Of a DNA stretch of 53,984 nt, positions 16,511 through 26,600 are shown one piece after another; the stretch's first letter is position 1; each line of letters starts with the position of its first letter. Location: the NCBI GenBank assembly GCA_902771595.1, contig CACXXH010000022.1, forward strand, positions 1-53,984, read 5' to 3'. This DNA is from Fibrobacter succinogenes. GTDB taxonomy: Bacteria > Fibrobacterota > Fibrobacteria > Fibrobacterales > Fibrobacteraceae. The notes beneath the pieces are model-generated. The model saw only the letters and a program-made list of their open reading frames with translations. It did not search any database and had not been told where the DNA came from. The translations under genes were made by a program, and so were the position numbers.

Positions 16511-18538
16511 ATGACGAATATTCCTTTGTGGCTAATCCCGATTTTCCCTCTGCTGGGAACAATCATCCTGGGGGCGATTGCCGTAACTTCTTCTGGCAAT
16601 AAGAAGGGCGCTCCCGAGAATCTCATCGGCACGATTGCCGTGATTCTCCCCGCGCTCTCGTTCGCCTGCGTGACGATCCTTGCCTGCAACATGCCCGCAA
16701 CCGGGATCCGCGAGACGATTTGCAACTGGATTGACATTCCCCTCCTGAAGGTGAATATCGGATTCCAGTTCGACGCCCTCTCGCGCATCATGCTGCTGTT
16801 CGTTACCGGCATCGGTACGCTCATCACGCTGTACTCCATCGGTTACATGCACGGCGACCGCGGGTTCACCCGCTTCTTCGCCTACATCAACCTGTTCCTG
16901 TTCAGCATGATTGTGCTCGTGCTTTCGGACAACCTGCTCCTTACGTTCCTCGGCTGGGAAGGCGTGGGCCTCTGCTCCTACCTGCTCATCGGTTTCTGGA
17001 ACAAGGACCTCAAGAACTGCAAGGCTGCCAACAAGGCGTTCATCGTGAACCGCGTGGGCGATATCGGGTTCTTGCTCGGTATGCTCAGCCTCGTTACCCT
17101 CGGCGGTGCTGGAATCCTCAACTATGACATGCTCAACCATTTCATCAGCATGCTGGTTGCCGGCGGCCACGTCGAGCTCATCATGCCGATGCTCACCGTT
17201 ACTTGCGTCTTGTTCTTTGTCGGTTGCACGGGTAAGTCCGCGCAGATTCCGCTCCTGACCTGGCTCCCCGATGCCATGGCGGGTCCGACTCCGGTTTCTG
17301 CCCTCATCCATGCCGCGACGATGGTGACCTCCGGCGTGTACCTGGTGGCCCGTCTTTCGAACCTGTTTGTCGTCTGCCCCGATGTGCTGAACATCATCCT
17401 GGTGGTGGGTGCCTTGACCGCCTTCTGGGCTGCCTTTGCGGGCCTGTTCCAGAACGATATCAAGAAGGTGCTTGCCTACTCCACGATCAGCCAGCTCGGC
17501 TACATGTTCATGGCCGCGGGCGCATCTGCGTTCGACGCTTCTATCTTCCACGTGTTCACGCACGCCTTCTTCAAGGCTTCTCTCTTCCTCGGTGCCGGTG
17601 CCGTTATCCACTCGCTGGGTGGCGAGCAGGATATGCGCAACATGGGTGGCCTTATCAAGAAGACGCCTGTTACGGCCTGCGTCATGATTTTTGCGTTCCT
17701 CGCGATTGTCGGCTTCCCGGGATTTGCGGGCTTCTGGTCGAAGGACCTCATCCTTGAACGCATCTTCACGGATTGCACTTGGGTGATTACCGGTTCCTGG
17801 CTCGCTCCTGTGGTTCCGATGAACAAGATCTTCTACGTGGTCGGTCTCTTCACTGCGGTCATCACTGCCGTGTACATGGGACGCCTCATCATCATGACCT
17901 TCTTCGGCAACTACCGCGGAAGCAAGGAGAGCGAGGCTCATATCCACGAGGCTCCGGCCGTGATGCTCATCCCGATGATTATTCTTACGTTCGGCTCCAT
18001 CTTCGCCGGCTACCTCTGGGCAGACTACATGGGCGTGCGCATCTTCGCCGATTCGCTCGCTCCGGTGCTCGGTGCGGCTCAGAATTTCGATCCGGCAAAG
18101 GCGCTCAATCCGGATATCCTGATGAGCGAATTTATCCCGCGCGCTGCGGAACATGTGAACCCGATTATCTTCGCTGCCCTCGGCACGCTCGCCGCTTTGC
18201 TCGGTATGTTCATCGCCTGGAAGGGCTGGATGCACGCGCATATCCCGGCTGCCAAGGGATCCAGCGCTCCCGAAGGTTACGCCGCCGGCTGGACGTTCAT
18301 GTGGGACTACGTGCATGGCTTCTTCGTGAAGGCTGTGAACGTTGCCGCCTGGATTAGCGAAAAGGTTGTCGATGCGTTCTTGCAGGCGTTCCAGTGGACG
18401 CTCGGTTCCATCGCTACCATCCTGGGTGACGGCGCTACGGTTTTCCAGGTGCGCAAGGTGCGTTTGCAGCTTGGGCTTAGCATCCTGGGTGTCGTCGCTC
18501 TGGTTGTCGTTGTTCTTTTGACTGGAGGTTTGGTCTAA
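16511..18538 (+). CDS. nuoL: NADH-quinone oxidoreductase subunit L
   Basis: 675 residues, the distal antiporter-like proton-pumping subunit. The visible core motifs are SIGYMHGDRGFTRFFAYINL, FLGWEGVGLCSYLLIGFW, the lysine-bearing GKSAQIPLLTWLPDAMAGPT, SALIHAATMVTSGVYL, KKVLAYSTISQLGYM and HAFFKASLFLGAGAVIH. The long C-terminal lateral helix region follows. It overlaps the start of nuoM by one base. Confidence 0.95.
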   Translation: MTNIPLWLIPIFPLLGTIILGAIAVTSSGNKKGAPENLIGTIAVILPALSFACVTILACNMPATGIRETICNWIDIPLLKVNIGFQFDALSRIMLLFVTGIGTLITLYSIGYMHGDRGFTRFFAYINLFLFSMIVLVLSDNLLLTFLGWEGVGLCSYLLIGFWNKDLKNCKAANKAFIVNRVGDIGFLLGMLSLVTLGGAGILNYDMLNHFISMLVAGGHVELIMPMLTVTCVLFFVGCTGKSAQIPLLTWLPDAMAGPTPVSALIHAATMVTSGVYLVARLSNLFVVCPDVLNIILVVGALTAFWAAFAGLFQNDIKKVLAYSTISQLGYMFMAAGASAFDASIFHVFTHAFFKASLFLGAGAVIHSLGGEQDMRNMGGLIKKTPVTACVMIFAFLAIVGFPGFAGFWSKDLILERIFTDCTWVITGSWLAPVVPMNKIFYVVGLFTAVITAVYMGRLIIMTFFGNYRGSKESEAHIHEAPAVMLIPMIILTFGSIFAGYLWADYMGVRIFADSLAPVLGAAQNFDPAKALNPDILMSEFIPRAAEHVNPIIFAALGTLAALLGMFIAWKGWMHAHIPAAKGSSAPEGYAAGWTFMWDYVHGFFVKAVNVAAWISEKVVDAFLQAFQWTLGSIATILGDGATVFQVRKVRLQLGLSILGVVALVVVVLLTGGLV

Positions 18539-20337
18539 TGCTGTTACATCTCCTTGTCCTCGCCCCGTTTGCCGTGGCGCTCTTGATGGTCGTCAACTCC
18601 AAGGAAGACTTCAAGGCCGCCACCCGCATGGCAATTCTCTTCGGGCTTCTGTTCCTGGGTATGTCCGTGGCGCTGATTGCGTCTGGCAATGTCGCTACGA
18701 CCCCGATTGAATGGTTCAAGATTCCCGGTTGCAAGGGACCTTCTTACTACTACCTGTACAGTCACGGACTGGGCGCCTGGATGGTGTTCCTTTCTTGCGG
18801 GCTTTCTCTGGTCTCCCTGGTTTCGGCCCGCGGAATCCTGGGCGCGAACTACCGCAATTTCGCCATCGGCATCTTCGCCTTGATGGGCGCGATGAACGGA
18901 ACGTTCCTTGCCGCAGACGCCGTGCTGTTCTTCTTCTTCTTCGAAGCCATGGTGATTCCGGCCGCGATCCTTATCGCAAGTTTCGGTGGCGAGAAGCGCA
19001 AGCAGGCCGCGATGACGTTCGCGATCTACACGCTTGTCGGTTCCGCCCCGATGATGGTCGCCCTCTGGTACCTGCTCACCATTTCGGACAACTCTCTGCT
19101 GGTCTCCCTCGCGGTCGCTCTCCAGAACGTTCCGGAAGCGACGCAGATAACGCTTCTCATGTGCTTCCTGCTCGCCTTCATCGTGAAGACCCCGATCTTC
19201 CCGTTCCACGGCTGGCAGGCCATTACGTATTCCGAAGCCTCGGCCCCGCTTTCCGCCATCCTCACGGGTGCGATGAGTAAGGCGGGCGTGTTCGGGTTTA
19301 TCGCTTGGGTTCTCCCGATTTTCCCGTTCAACCTTCAGGAAGTTTCTGCGATGGTCTGGCTTGGGCTCGCTTCCGCGGTCTACGGCGCGTTCATGGCGCT
19401 GCGCGCGACCGACGGCAAGAAGCTCCTAGCCTTCAGTTCCATGAGCCACTTGGGTATTGCCGTTGCGGGCGTGTTCAGCCTTTCCGAGGCGATGCTCCCT
19501 GCGGTTCTCGTGCTCCTGGTTGCCCACGGCATTTCGGCCGGCGTGCAGTACTATCTGATCGGTGTCGCTGAACGCATGACGGGTAGTCGCAATATCGAAG
19601 AGATGGGCGGCCTTGCCCACAAGAATCCCGCATTCAGCTTCCTGTTCGGTGCCGCTGGCGTCATGGCGCTCGCTGTTCCTGGAACCGCGGGCTTTGTCGG
19701 CGAATTCTCCGTGCTCCTTTCCCTCTGGGACCAGAGCGTGGTTTGCGCCGGTATCATGGGCTTTGTCATGATTCTCTCGGCGGCCTACGTGCTCCGCTTC
19801 ATCCAGAAGGTCATCTTCGGCAATCCTGCTCGTGAATACACCGAAGGCAAGCGCTGCGGCCACGTCGAAGGTGTCGCTTACGGCGTGATGCTCGTGCTTC
19901 TCCTGGTGTTCGGTTTCCACCCGTCCTTCATCACGAACTCCCTGCTCCTCTACGAAGAAGAGGGCACGGAACAGGTCGCTGAAGAAAAGGCGGCTGAAGC
20001 TCCGGCAGAAGAAGTCGTCGAAGAGGAAGTTGTCGAGGAAGATATCGAACCGCTCGAATCCCACATCGTTTCTTCTGCGGACATCGCTAAGCTCGATTCC
20101 TCCCTGACTCAGGCCGGTTTCTCCGAGGAGGAACGCAGGGAACTGATTAAGCAGGTTATCGAGACCGAAGCCAACATGGCGAAGGCCACTGCATACGCTG
20201 TCGAAAAGCAACAGCGCGAAGAAGAGGAGGCCCGAATCCGCGACGCCGCCAACAAGGGCTACGAGGAATTCGATCTCCCGATGGAAAGTGAATCTGCAGA
20301 ATCGTCCGTAAAGAACGAGGAGGCTTCCAATGACTAG
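18538..20337 (+). CDS. nuoM: NADH-quinone oxidoreductase subunit M with acidic C-terminal tail
   Basis: 599 residues, an antiporter-like proton-pumping subunit. Core motifs: FFEAMVIPAAILIASFGG, KTPIFPFHGWQAITYSEASA, AILTGAMSKAGVFGF, LLAFSSMSHLGIAVAG. The membrane part ends near residue 472. A further 127 residues follow: a run rich in Glu, Ala and Val (EEVVEEEVVEEDIEPLE), then a charged helical part (FSEEERRELIKQVIETEA) and an acidic end. Such a soluble tail is not usual for NuoM. The stop lies within the start of nuoN (overlap of eight bases). Confidence 0.93.
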   Translation: MLLHLLVLAPFAVALLMVVNSKEDFKAATRMAILFGLLFLGMSVALIASGNVATTPIEWFKIPGCKGPSYYYLYSHGLGAWMVFLSCGLSLVSLVSARGILGANYRNFAIGIFALMGAMNGTFLAADAVLFFFFFEAMVIPAAILIASFGGEKRKQAAMTFAIYTLVGSAPMMVALWYLLTISDNSLLVSLAVALQNVPEATQITLLMCFLLAFIVKTPIFPFHGWQAITYSEASAPLSAILTGAMSKAGVFGFIAWVLPIFPFNLQEVSAMVWLGLASAVYGAFMALRATDGKKLLAFSSMSHLGIAVAGVFSLSEAMLPAVLVLLVAHGISAGVQYYLIGVAERMTGSRNIEEMGGLAHKNPAFSFLFGAAGVMALAVPGTAGFVGEFSVLLSLWDQSVVCAGIMGFVMILSAAYVLRFIQKVIFGNPAREYTEGKRCGHVEGVAYGVMLVLLLVFGFHPSFITNSLLLYEEEGTEQVAEEKAAEAPAEEVVEEEVVEEDIEPLESHIVSSADIAKLDSSLTQAGFSEEERRELIKQVIETEANMAKATAYAVEKQQREEEEARIRDAANKGYEEFDLPMESESAESSVKNEEASND

Positions 20338-21799
20338 TATCGTCAACTTTTTCCCGGTAATTCTGGTTGCGTTGGGTGCGCTTGTTTCCCTCGCTGTTGA
20401 GCCCTTCCTCAAGGATGAGAACAAGCACAAGATCATTCCTTGGATTGCATCCTTGTTCGTGGTTTTCGGCATGGCATCGTTCTATCTGGTCAATACGGGC
20501 GTGTGCCACGACCTGTATGCGATGGACCCTGTGCGTCGCCTGCTTGGGCTTGCGGTTTTGCTGTGCGCCCTTCTTGGTGTCGCCGGTCTCCAGTGGACGC
20601 TCGCTCACGAAAAGTTCAAGGGCGGCGAAGCCTACGGGCTCTTGCTCCTTGCTTCGTGCGGTGCCGTGCTCATGACCCAGGCCATCGATTTCCTCGCCCT
20701 GTTCATCGCCATGGAGCTTACGAGCTTCCCGGTGTATGCCCTCGTGGGTATCCGCCGCAAGGACCAGAATGCGGGCGAAGGCGTGTTCAAGTATTTCGTC
20801 TCGGGCTCCATTTTCAGCGCCATCTTCCTTTATGGCGTGTCGCTCGTCTATGGTGCTACCGGAACGACTCATTTCAGTTCTGCGATTCTTGAAGGCCGCG
20901 GTTCGCTTTACGCCGTGGGCGTGCTGCTCACTATTTTCGGGTTGCTTTTCAAGGCGGGCGCCGCTCCGGTGCACTACTGGGTCGCTGACGTCTATACGGG
21001 CGCTTCTGTCGCGGTGACGGGCTTCATGGCCGCTGTCGTGAAGGTCGGTGCCCTTGCCGCGCTCGGCTCCCTCTGGATTGGCATCCTCGTGACGCGCGCT
21101 GGTACTGCCGCCGCTTGGAACCTGGCCGAACCTGTTACGGCCGCGGGCCAGTGGCCCTCGCTGTACCATGTGGTGCTTGTCGTCGCCGTGCTCTCCATTA
21201 TCATCGGCGCGTTCAGCGGTCTTGCACAGAAGTCCATCCGTCGCATCATCGCCTTCTCTGCCGTGATGAACGCTGGCTTCATCGTGCTCGGCCTCCTGCT
21301 TCCGAACTACCTCGGCGAAGGTACCGTGCAGCTCGGCTCCATGTTCTACTTCCTCGTCACCTACGCGATTGCGAGCGCGGGCGCCCTCACGGGTATTGCC
21401 TACCTTGCCGGCAAGGAAGACAAGAACGAGAACCTCGAAGATATCCAGGGTGTTGGCCGCAGGCGTCCGTTCGTGGCGCTTTGTGTCGCGGTGTGCCTTG
21501 CAAGCCTTGCCGGCCTTCCGCCTGCATCCGGCTTCCTCGCAAAGTTCGCTCTCTTTACGGGCGCGTTCTCCGCGGGTCTCAGCAAGATCGCCATTTTTGC
21601 CTTCGCGCTTTCGCTGGTGGCAGCGGTCTACTACTTGCGCATAGCCTTTGTGCTGTTCGCTCCGCGCAAAAAGCAGTGCGAATGCAAGTGCGCCTGTGCG
21701 TATTCTCCTTACGGCTACATGCTCAAGTTCATGGTGTCCGTGGCGGCAATCGCCCTGCTCGCCTTGAGCCTCGTGCCCGGTTTCGCCCTGATCGGCTAA
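20330..21799 (+). CDS. nuoN: NADH-quinone oxidoreductase subunit N
   Basis: 489 residues, an antiporter-like subunit with about 14 helices. Core motifs: FLALFIAMELTSFPVYALVG, LLFKAGAAPVHYWVADVYTG, IRRIIAFSAVMNAGFIVLG, PPASGFLAKFALF. Near residue 450 a loop before the last helix contains four alternating cysteines (KKQCECKCACAYS), which is odd for this family. It is the last gene of the operon and a strong terminator follows. The ATG at 20330 overlaps nuoM by eight bases. Confidence 0.94.
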   Translation: MTSIVNFFPVILVALGALVSLAVEPFLKDENKHKIIPWIASLFVVFGMASFYLVNTGVCHDLYAMDPVRRLLGLAVLLCALLGVAGLQWTLAHEKFKGGEAYGLLLLASCGAVLMTQAIDFLALFIAMELTSFPVYALVGIRRKDQNAGEGVFKYFVSGSIFSAIFLYGVSLVYGATGTTHFSSAILEGRGSLYAVGVLLTIFGLLFKAGAAPVHYWVADVYTGASVAVTGFMAAVVKVGALAALGSLWIGILVTRAGTAAAWNLAEPVTAAGQWPSLYHVVLVVAVLSIIIGAFSGLAQKSIRRIIAFSAVMNAGFIVLGLLLPNYLGEGTVQLGSMFYFLVTYAIASAGALTGIAYLAGKEDKNENLEDIQGVGRRRPFVALCVAVCLASLAGLPPASGFLAKFALFTGAFSAGLSKIAIFAFALSLVAAVYYLRIAFVLFAPRKKQCECKCACAYSPYGYMLKFMVSVAAIALLALSLVPGFALIG

Positions 21800-21827
21800 A
21801 CCTCGAACAAGGATTCTGAAAGGGAAC

Positions 21828-21858
21828 GCCCTGCCGGATTTCGGCGGGGCTCCTTTTT
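21828..21858 (+). terminator. Rho-independent terminator of the nuo operon
   Basis: GCCCTGCCG (21828-21836) pairs with CGGCGGGGC (21842-21850) around a five-base loop, with one G-U pair; TCC and six T follow. Confidence 0.85.
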
Positions 21859-21886
21859 TATCTATCTTGTGAAGGAACGGAATTTT

Positions 21887-22471
21887 ATGGGAATGCATTG
21901 TTCGAGATGTGGAGATCTTTACCTGGTTGAAAAGCCTCGCTGCCCTTGGTGCGATGCTCCGAACCCGCTTTATAAAAAACGGTCTGCCAAGCTCGATTTG
22001 CCGGAATCCGCCTTCAAGAAGATTGTGAATGAAAAGAAGGGCTACACCACGTACAAGCCGTTGAGACTGCATGTTAGCGGCCTTGATATGGAATTTCGTA
22101 TCTCATTTCTCGCGATTTGCATCCTGGCTTTATTTGTTTGGTGGATGGTTCTCTTGTTTACCTCGGAAGAAATATTCGGAAAGATTTCCATCTTTCTTCT
22201 TTTGCTTGTTTTTATCCTTTTGCTTCTCGATGCCTGTTATAAATCGTCCAGGCAGGTGCACAGGATTTTATGGTATAAGGATAAATTTGCGCTATGGACC
22301 TATTATCGCAAGAAGATATTTTCGTTCGACAGGAGCGAACTTTATAAGATTAAGTCCGCGGGCTTCGGCCGCAAAAAATTTGTTTTCCGCAAGCATGGGG
22401 CAATTTATGTTGTCGATGAACGCAATTACCCCGAAGTTGCCGAAAAGATGAAGAAACTTTACTGTGAGTGA
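21887..22471 (+). CDS. Zinc-ribbon membrane protein (first of a tandem pair)
   Basis: 194 residues. The N-terminus is a zinc ribbon (MHCSRCGDLY, then PRCPWCDAPNP), i.e. two C-x2-C knuckles. Two adjacent transmembrane helices lie around residues 75-125 (FLAICILALFVWWMVLLF; IFLLLLVFILLLLDA). The C-terminal 75 residues form a mixed domain ending VDERNYPEVAEKMKKLYCE, shared with the next gene. ATG 21887 is preceded by AAGGAACGG; an in-frame GTG at 21869 is less likely. The product is unknown. The paralogue follows after three bases, so the pair is co-transcribed. Confidence 0.75.
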   Translation: MGMHCSRCGDLYLVEKPRCPWCDAPNPLYKKRSAKLDLPESAFKKIVNEKKGYTTYKPLRLHVSGLDMEFRISFLAICILALFVWWMVLLFTSEEIFGKISIFLLLLVFILLLLDACYKSSRQVHRILWYKDKFALWTYYRKKIFSFDRSELYKIKSAGFGRKKFVFRKHGAIYVVDERNYPEVAEKMKKLYCE

Positions 22472-22474
22472 AAA

Positions 22475-23044
22475 ATGATTTGCCCGGAATGCGGAGAAAG
22501 GTATAATTTCTACGAGCCTCGGTGCCCTTGGTGCGGCGCTCCGAAGCCGAATCCCGAAAAGAAGCCGGAGGAGGAATTGTCCGCTGCTAAAATCGAGCAG
22601 GCGGAAGAAAAGGAGACTTTCTTCGTATATAAGACACAGAGAAAACATGACGGGAAATTTAAGATAGTATGCAATTACTTTTTTTCCGTGACTAGCTTCT
22701 TGTTTTTCGTTCTCATTGGTGGTATTATCCTTGAGGACTCGTTAAGTGCTAGTAACCTGTATTTTGTTTTTACCCTTTTTATGGCATCTTTCATCATTTT
22801 TTTCCATGCTTTTTATTCTTCGAATGTTGTGCGGGAAATAAGATGCCATGAGGATGAATTTGTCTTGTATTCGTGTTTTGACAAAACCGTCCTTTCCTTC
22901 AAAAAGGTTGACTTGCAAAAAAAGAAAATCGATTGGTTCGACCGCCAAGTTTTGCTGTTTCGCAAGAACGAGGGAATTTTCCTTGTCGATAGCAAGGATT
23001 TCCCCGAAGTGGTCGAAACGATGAAGAAGCTTTATTTCGAGTGA
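22475..23044 (+). CDS. Zinc-ribbon membrane protein (second of a tandem pair)
   Basis: 189 residues. It has the same build as the gene before it: N-terminal zinc ribbon ([21 protein letters not shown]), an acidic linker, two transmembrane helices (residues about 70-110) and a C-terminal domain ending [19 protein letters not shown]. The ends of the two proteins are clearly related, the middle less so, so this is an old tandem duplication. Function unknown; a membrane-bound sensor or assembly factor is only a guess. ispF follows. Confidence 0.75.
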   Translation: MICPECGERYNFYEPRCPWCGAPKPNPEKKPEEELSAAKIEQAEEKETFFVYKTQRKHDGKFKIVCNYFFSVTSFLFFVLIGGIILEDSLSASNLYFVFTLFMASFIIFFHAFYSSNVVREIRCHEDEFVLYSCFDKTVLSFKKVDLQKKKIDWFDRQVLLFRKNEGIFLVDSKDFPEVVETMKKLYFE

Positions 23045-23108
23045 GATGGAGAAAGCTATATTTCTAGCAGAAACGGACATCCCCGTCGGGAATGAAAAAG
23101 GAATTATC

Positions 23109-23594
23109 ATGGACAAGATTTATCGTTCTGGAATTGGTTTTGACGTTCACAAGCTTGTAGAAGGCCGCAAGTGCATTATTGGCGGGGTGGATATCCCGTA
23201 CGAGAAGGGTTTACTCGGCCATAGCGACGCCGACGTACTTTTGCATGCGATTAGCGATGCGTTGCTCGGGGCCGCGGGTCTCGGCGATATCGGCACGTAC
23301 TTTCCGGACACCGATCCGGCGTTCAAGGGCGCGGACAGCCTGGAGCTCCTGCGCAAGGTGGGCGAGGAAGTCAAAAAAGCCGGTTACGAGATTATCAATA
23401 TCGACAGCATAGTGATGTGCGAACGCCCGAAGGTGAACCCGCACAAGGATGCTATGAAGGCCAACATCGCCCGCGTGCTCGGAATCGACGTGAAGCAGGT
23501 GGGCATCAAGGGCACTACGACTGAGAAGCTCGGTTTTACGGGTCGCGGTGAAGGAATCGCCTCCCAGGCCGTCGCCATGGTGCGAAGCTTGTAG
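23109..23594 (+). CDS. ispF: 2-C-methyl-D-erythritol 2,4-cyclodiphosphate synthase
   Basis: 161 residues. It makes the cyclic diphosphate of methylerythritol in the MEP isoprenoid pathway, releasing CMP. Motifs: [10 protein letters not shown] (metal-binding Asp and His), [33 protein letters not shown], and the C-terminal [24 protein letters not shown] 23109 has AAGGA before it and gives the family's usual start; an upstream ATG at 23046 would add 21 atypical residues. It is downstream of the zinc-ribbon pair, probably sharing the transcript. Confidence 0.95.
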   Translation: MDKIYRSGIGFDVHKLVEGRKCIIGGVDIPYEKGLLGHSDADVLLHAISDALLGAAGLGDIGTYFPDTDPAFKGADSLELLRKVGEEVKKAGYEIINIDSIVMCERPKVNPHKDAMKANIARVLGIDVKQVGIKGTTTEKLGFTGRGEGIASQAVAMVRSL

Positions 23595-23659
23595 GTTGTT
23601 TGTAATAAATAGAACAAATTATATTATATTTTAAAGTAAACCTTAAGAAAGGAGAGACA

Positions 23660-26600
23660 ATGTCCAAAAAATGGTTTACTTTATGTGCCCTGCTTGCTTT
23701 GTCGCAGGCATCCTTTGCCGCATGGAATGGTTCTGCGAAAATTCCGGAGGCGGTGACGGAAGACGGGCTTACCACATACGAAATTACTAGCCCAGAAGAA
23801 CTTATCGGGTTTCTGGATTCCATTGTTCCGGTAAATAAGGCCAATGAGAATCTGCGCGCCTACTTGAAGAACGACATCGTTTTTGGCGATGACACCACCA
23901 AGCTCAGTGACAAGCGCTGGATCCGTAATGAAGATCAAGACCTTTTTATGGGCGTCTTTGACGGCAAGAACCATACGATTTACGGCCTGAATGCGGAGAA
24001 CTCGCTGTTCAGAATGGTTGGGCAGAGCGCTGGTACGGTGCGTGATCTGAACATTGCGAACAGCTCCTTCGGTAGTGATTCGGCATATGAGGTCGCGGCA
24101 ATCGCGGATTATCTGCATGGTTTTGCCTTGAATGTAAATATCATCAATACGGATGTGGTTGCGACAGGCTATGCGGGTGGCATCGCTGCGCGGCTCATAT
24201 CCTCGGAAGACGTTTTCATCGGGATATTCAACTGCAGCGTCGAGGGCGGTTCTGTCGGTGGCGGCATGTACGTGGGCGGCATCGTGGGCCAGCTCGTGGG
24301 CCGCGTGTTTAATTCTACCAATTCGGCACGAGTCTATTTCGCCGACAATATGAAAGGCGATGATATTTCGGTATTCATCGGCGGTATCGCGGGCACTGCT
24401 GAGATACGAAACGGTTCCGTGCTGGAATCTTGCATCAACCGCGGTGATATTGAAGTGACGGGAACGCACTTCAACATGTCTGTCGGCGGCCTTGCTGGTG
24501 AAATCTCGGGCGGTGCCGAGAACCTGCAGAACTACGGCAACATTACGGTGAAGAGATTGCCTTTGGCTTCTACCGACGTGGACCGGATGGAAGACTTTAT
24601 ATTGGTGGGTGGCATTACGGGATATCTGAGCCGCAGTTCTTTCTTCTCTACGGCTGTTGCCGACCTGCTGAACGAAGGGAACATCAATGTTTCTTCTGAA
24701 GATACAACCGTGCGTGGAACTATTCCTGTTGGCGGAATTGTTGGCCAGACGGCAAAGACCGGCGTGACGAATGTGCTGAACCGCGGATCTATCGAGGTGC
24801 GCAGTGGAGCTGAAATGATAGATGTATATGCGGGTGGCATTATCGGCAAGGCTCCGATGCAAATTAACCCGGATGGCTTCGTGAAGGTGAAGAACCGCGG
24901 GAGCGTCTATGCCGAAGGGGCCAGCAATACGTACGCTGGTGGCCTTGTTGGCTGGATGAACGGGTTTCCCAATGCGAAATACCCGCAACTGCGCGAGTCG
25001 TTCAATTATGGCGACGTGCAGGCCAAGTGCTCGGATGATAACGCCAACCTGAAGGTGGGCGGCATTCTCGGAAGCATGGTGGTGATGACCGTGAGCGATG
25101 TGTATAATCGCGGGAATGTTTCGACGAAGGGGAACTGCAGCTACAAGTATGTGGGCGGCATTCTTGGAGAGGGGTCAGGTTACCTTGCCGATAGCATCAA
25201 GAACGCATACAGTGCGGCTGCAAACGTGGAGGGCGGTGAAATGACTGGTGCCCTTGTCGGGTACTTGCGCGAAATTACCATGCCCTTCAACACGTATTTC
25301 GACGTTTCGCTTGCCGACATGAGCGCAATTGGCGATGTGGACCTTCGCGGGGATTGCCCGGAATGCAAGAAGACCACTGCTGAACTGAAGAGCGACGAAA
25401 TGCTCGCCTCGCTGAATACCGCAAACGGTACTGCGGCGAATCGCCAACTGTGGGTGCGCCGCGGCGGGTATCCGGTGCTTACGTTCGATAGCGTGTACAA
25501 GAACGATTCTGTCTATTTCAATATGGAAGAGTTTGTCATCCCGCCGTCACGCATTGAGCAAGATACGCTGAACTTTACGATTTCTACTGCCGAGGAAATG
25601 CGTACCTTCCTGGAAATCGGGCGCATCTTTTACGGCAAGTACTTCAAGGTGGAACTTGCGAATGATATCGTGATGGGTGAAGATTCCTTGCACCTCATGA
25701 TGCGCAAGGTGTCTGCCGATACGAGTGGCCGGTGTGTTTCGTTGCAGTTTGACGGCAAGGGTCATACGGTCTATGGCCTTGATATGGAACGCTCCATGTT
25801 CCATTGCCTCGACACGAATGCACTTGTGCAGAACTTGACGATTGCGAACAGCCGGTTCGAAAACAATCGCGGTTTATCTGCGGCGGGTCTTGCTATCCTG
25901 AACGATGGCTACGTGCGTAATGTGACCATCCGCAATAGTCTTGTCCGCAGTGATGATGCGGCGGCCGGTCTTGTCGTGTTTAATTACAAAATGATGCTCG
26001 ACCTCAAGAACGTGAACACCTCGGTTTATTCTTTGGGTGTCGCCGGCGGTCTTGTCGCATACTCTTACGAAGCCGTCGTCTCGGGTGCGGCCAATTCGGG
26101 CAAGGTGTCGGGGCATGTTGCGGGTGGCATCGTCGGTAGTGCGACCGGTTTTGGCCATGGTTTAAACGTCGTCTCTAAGGCTTCGAATACGGGTACGATC
26201 CTTGTTGAAGGCGATTCTGTCGTAGTTGGCGGTGGCATTGTTGGGTATGTTCTGCGCACTTCTTTGAGCGAAAGCTTAAATTCTGGCCTGGTGCAGGGCT
26301 CTGCGGATTCGGATACCATTGCTCTTGGAGGCATTGTCGGTAAGGCCGATTCCATCAGTTCTTTTTCGAAGATGGGCAACTGGGGCCGCGTGCATGTGAT
26401 TTCTGCCAATCGCGCGTATGCCGGTGGCCTTGTGGGGCTCTTCAGCGGCAGGACTGTTTCGTCGGGCAGTATGCTTTACCATGCGGGAGGCTTTACACAG
26501 TCGTTCAACTACGGCCCGGTTCATGTGGTGGCTTCGAATGATTCTTCATATGCGGGCGGCATCATTGGCTATGCAAATAACATTGTGCTCCAGGATGCCT

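Noticed and set aside
16532..18316. 594-codon minus-strand frame across nuoL
   Set aside because: The peptide is low-complexity His/Glu/Arg-rich as expected for antisense of a membrane protein; nuoL is unmistakable.
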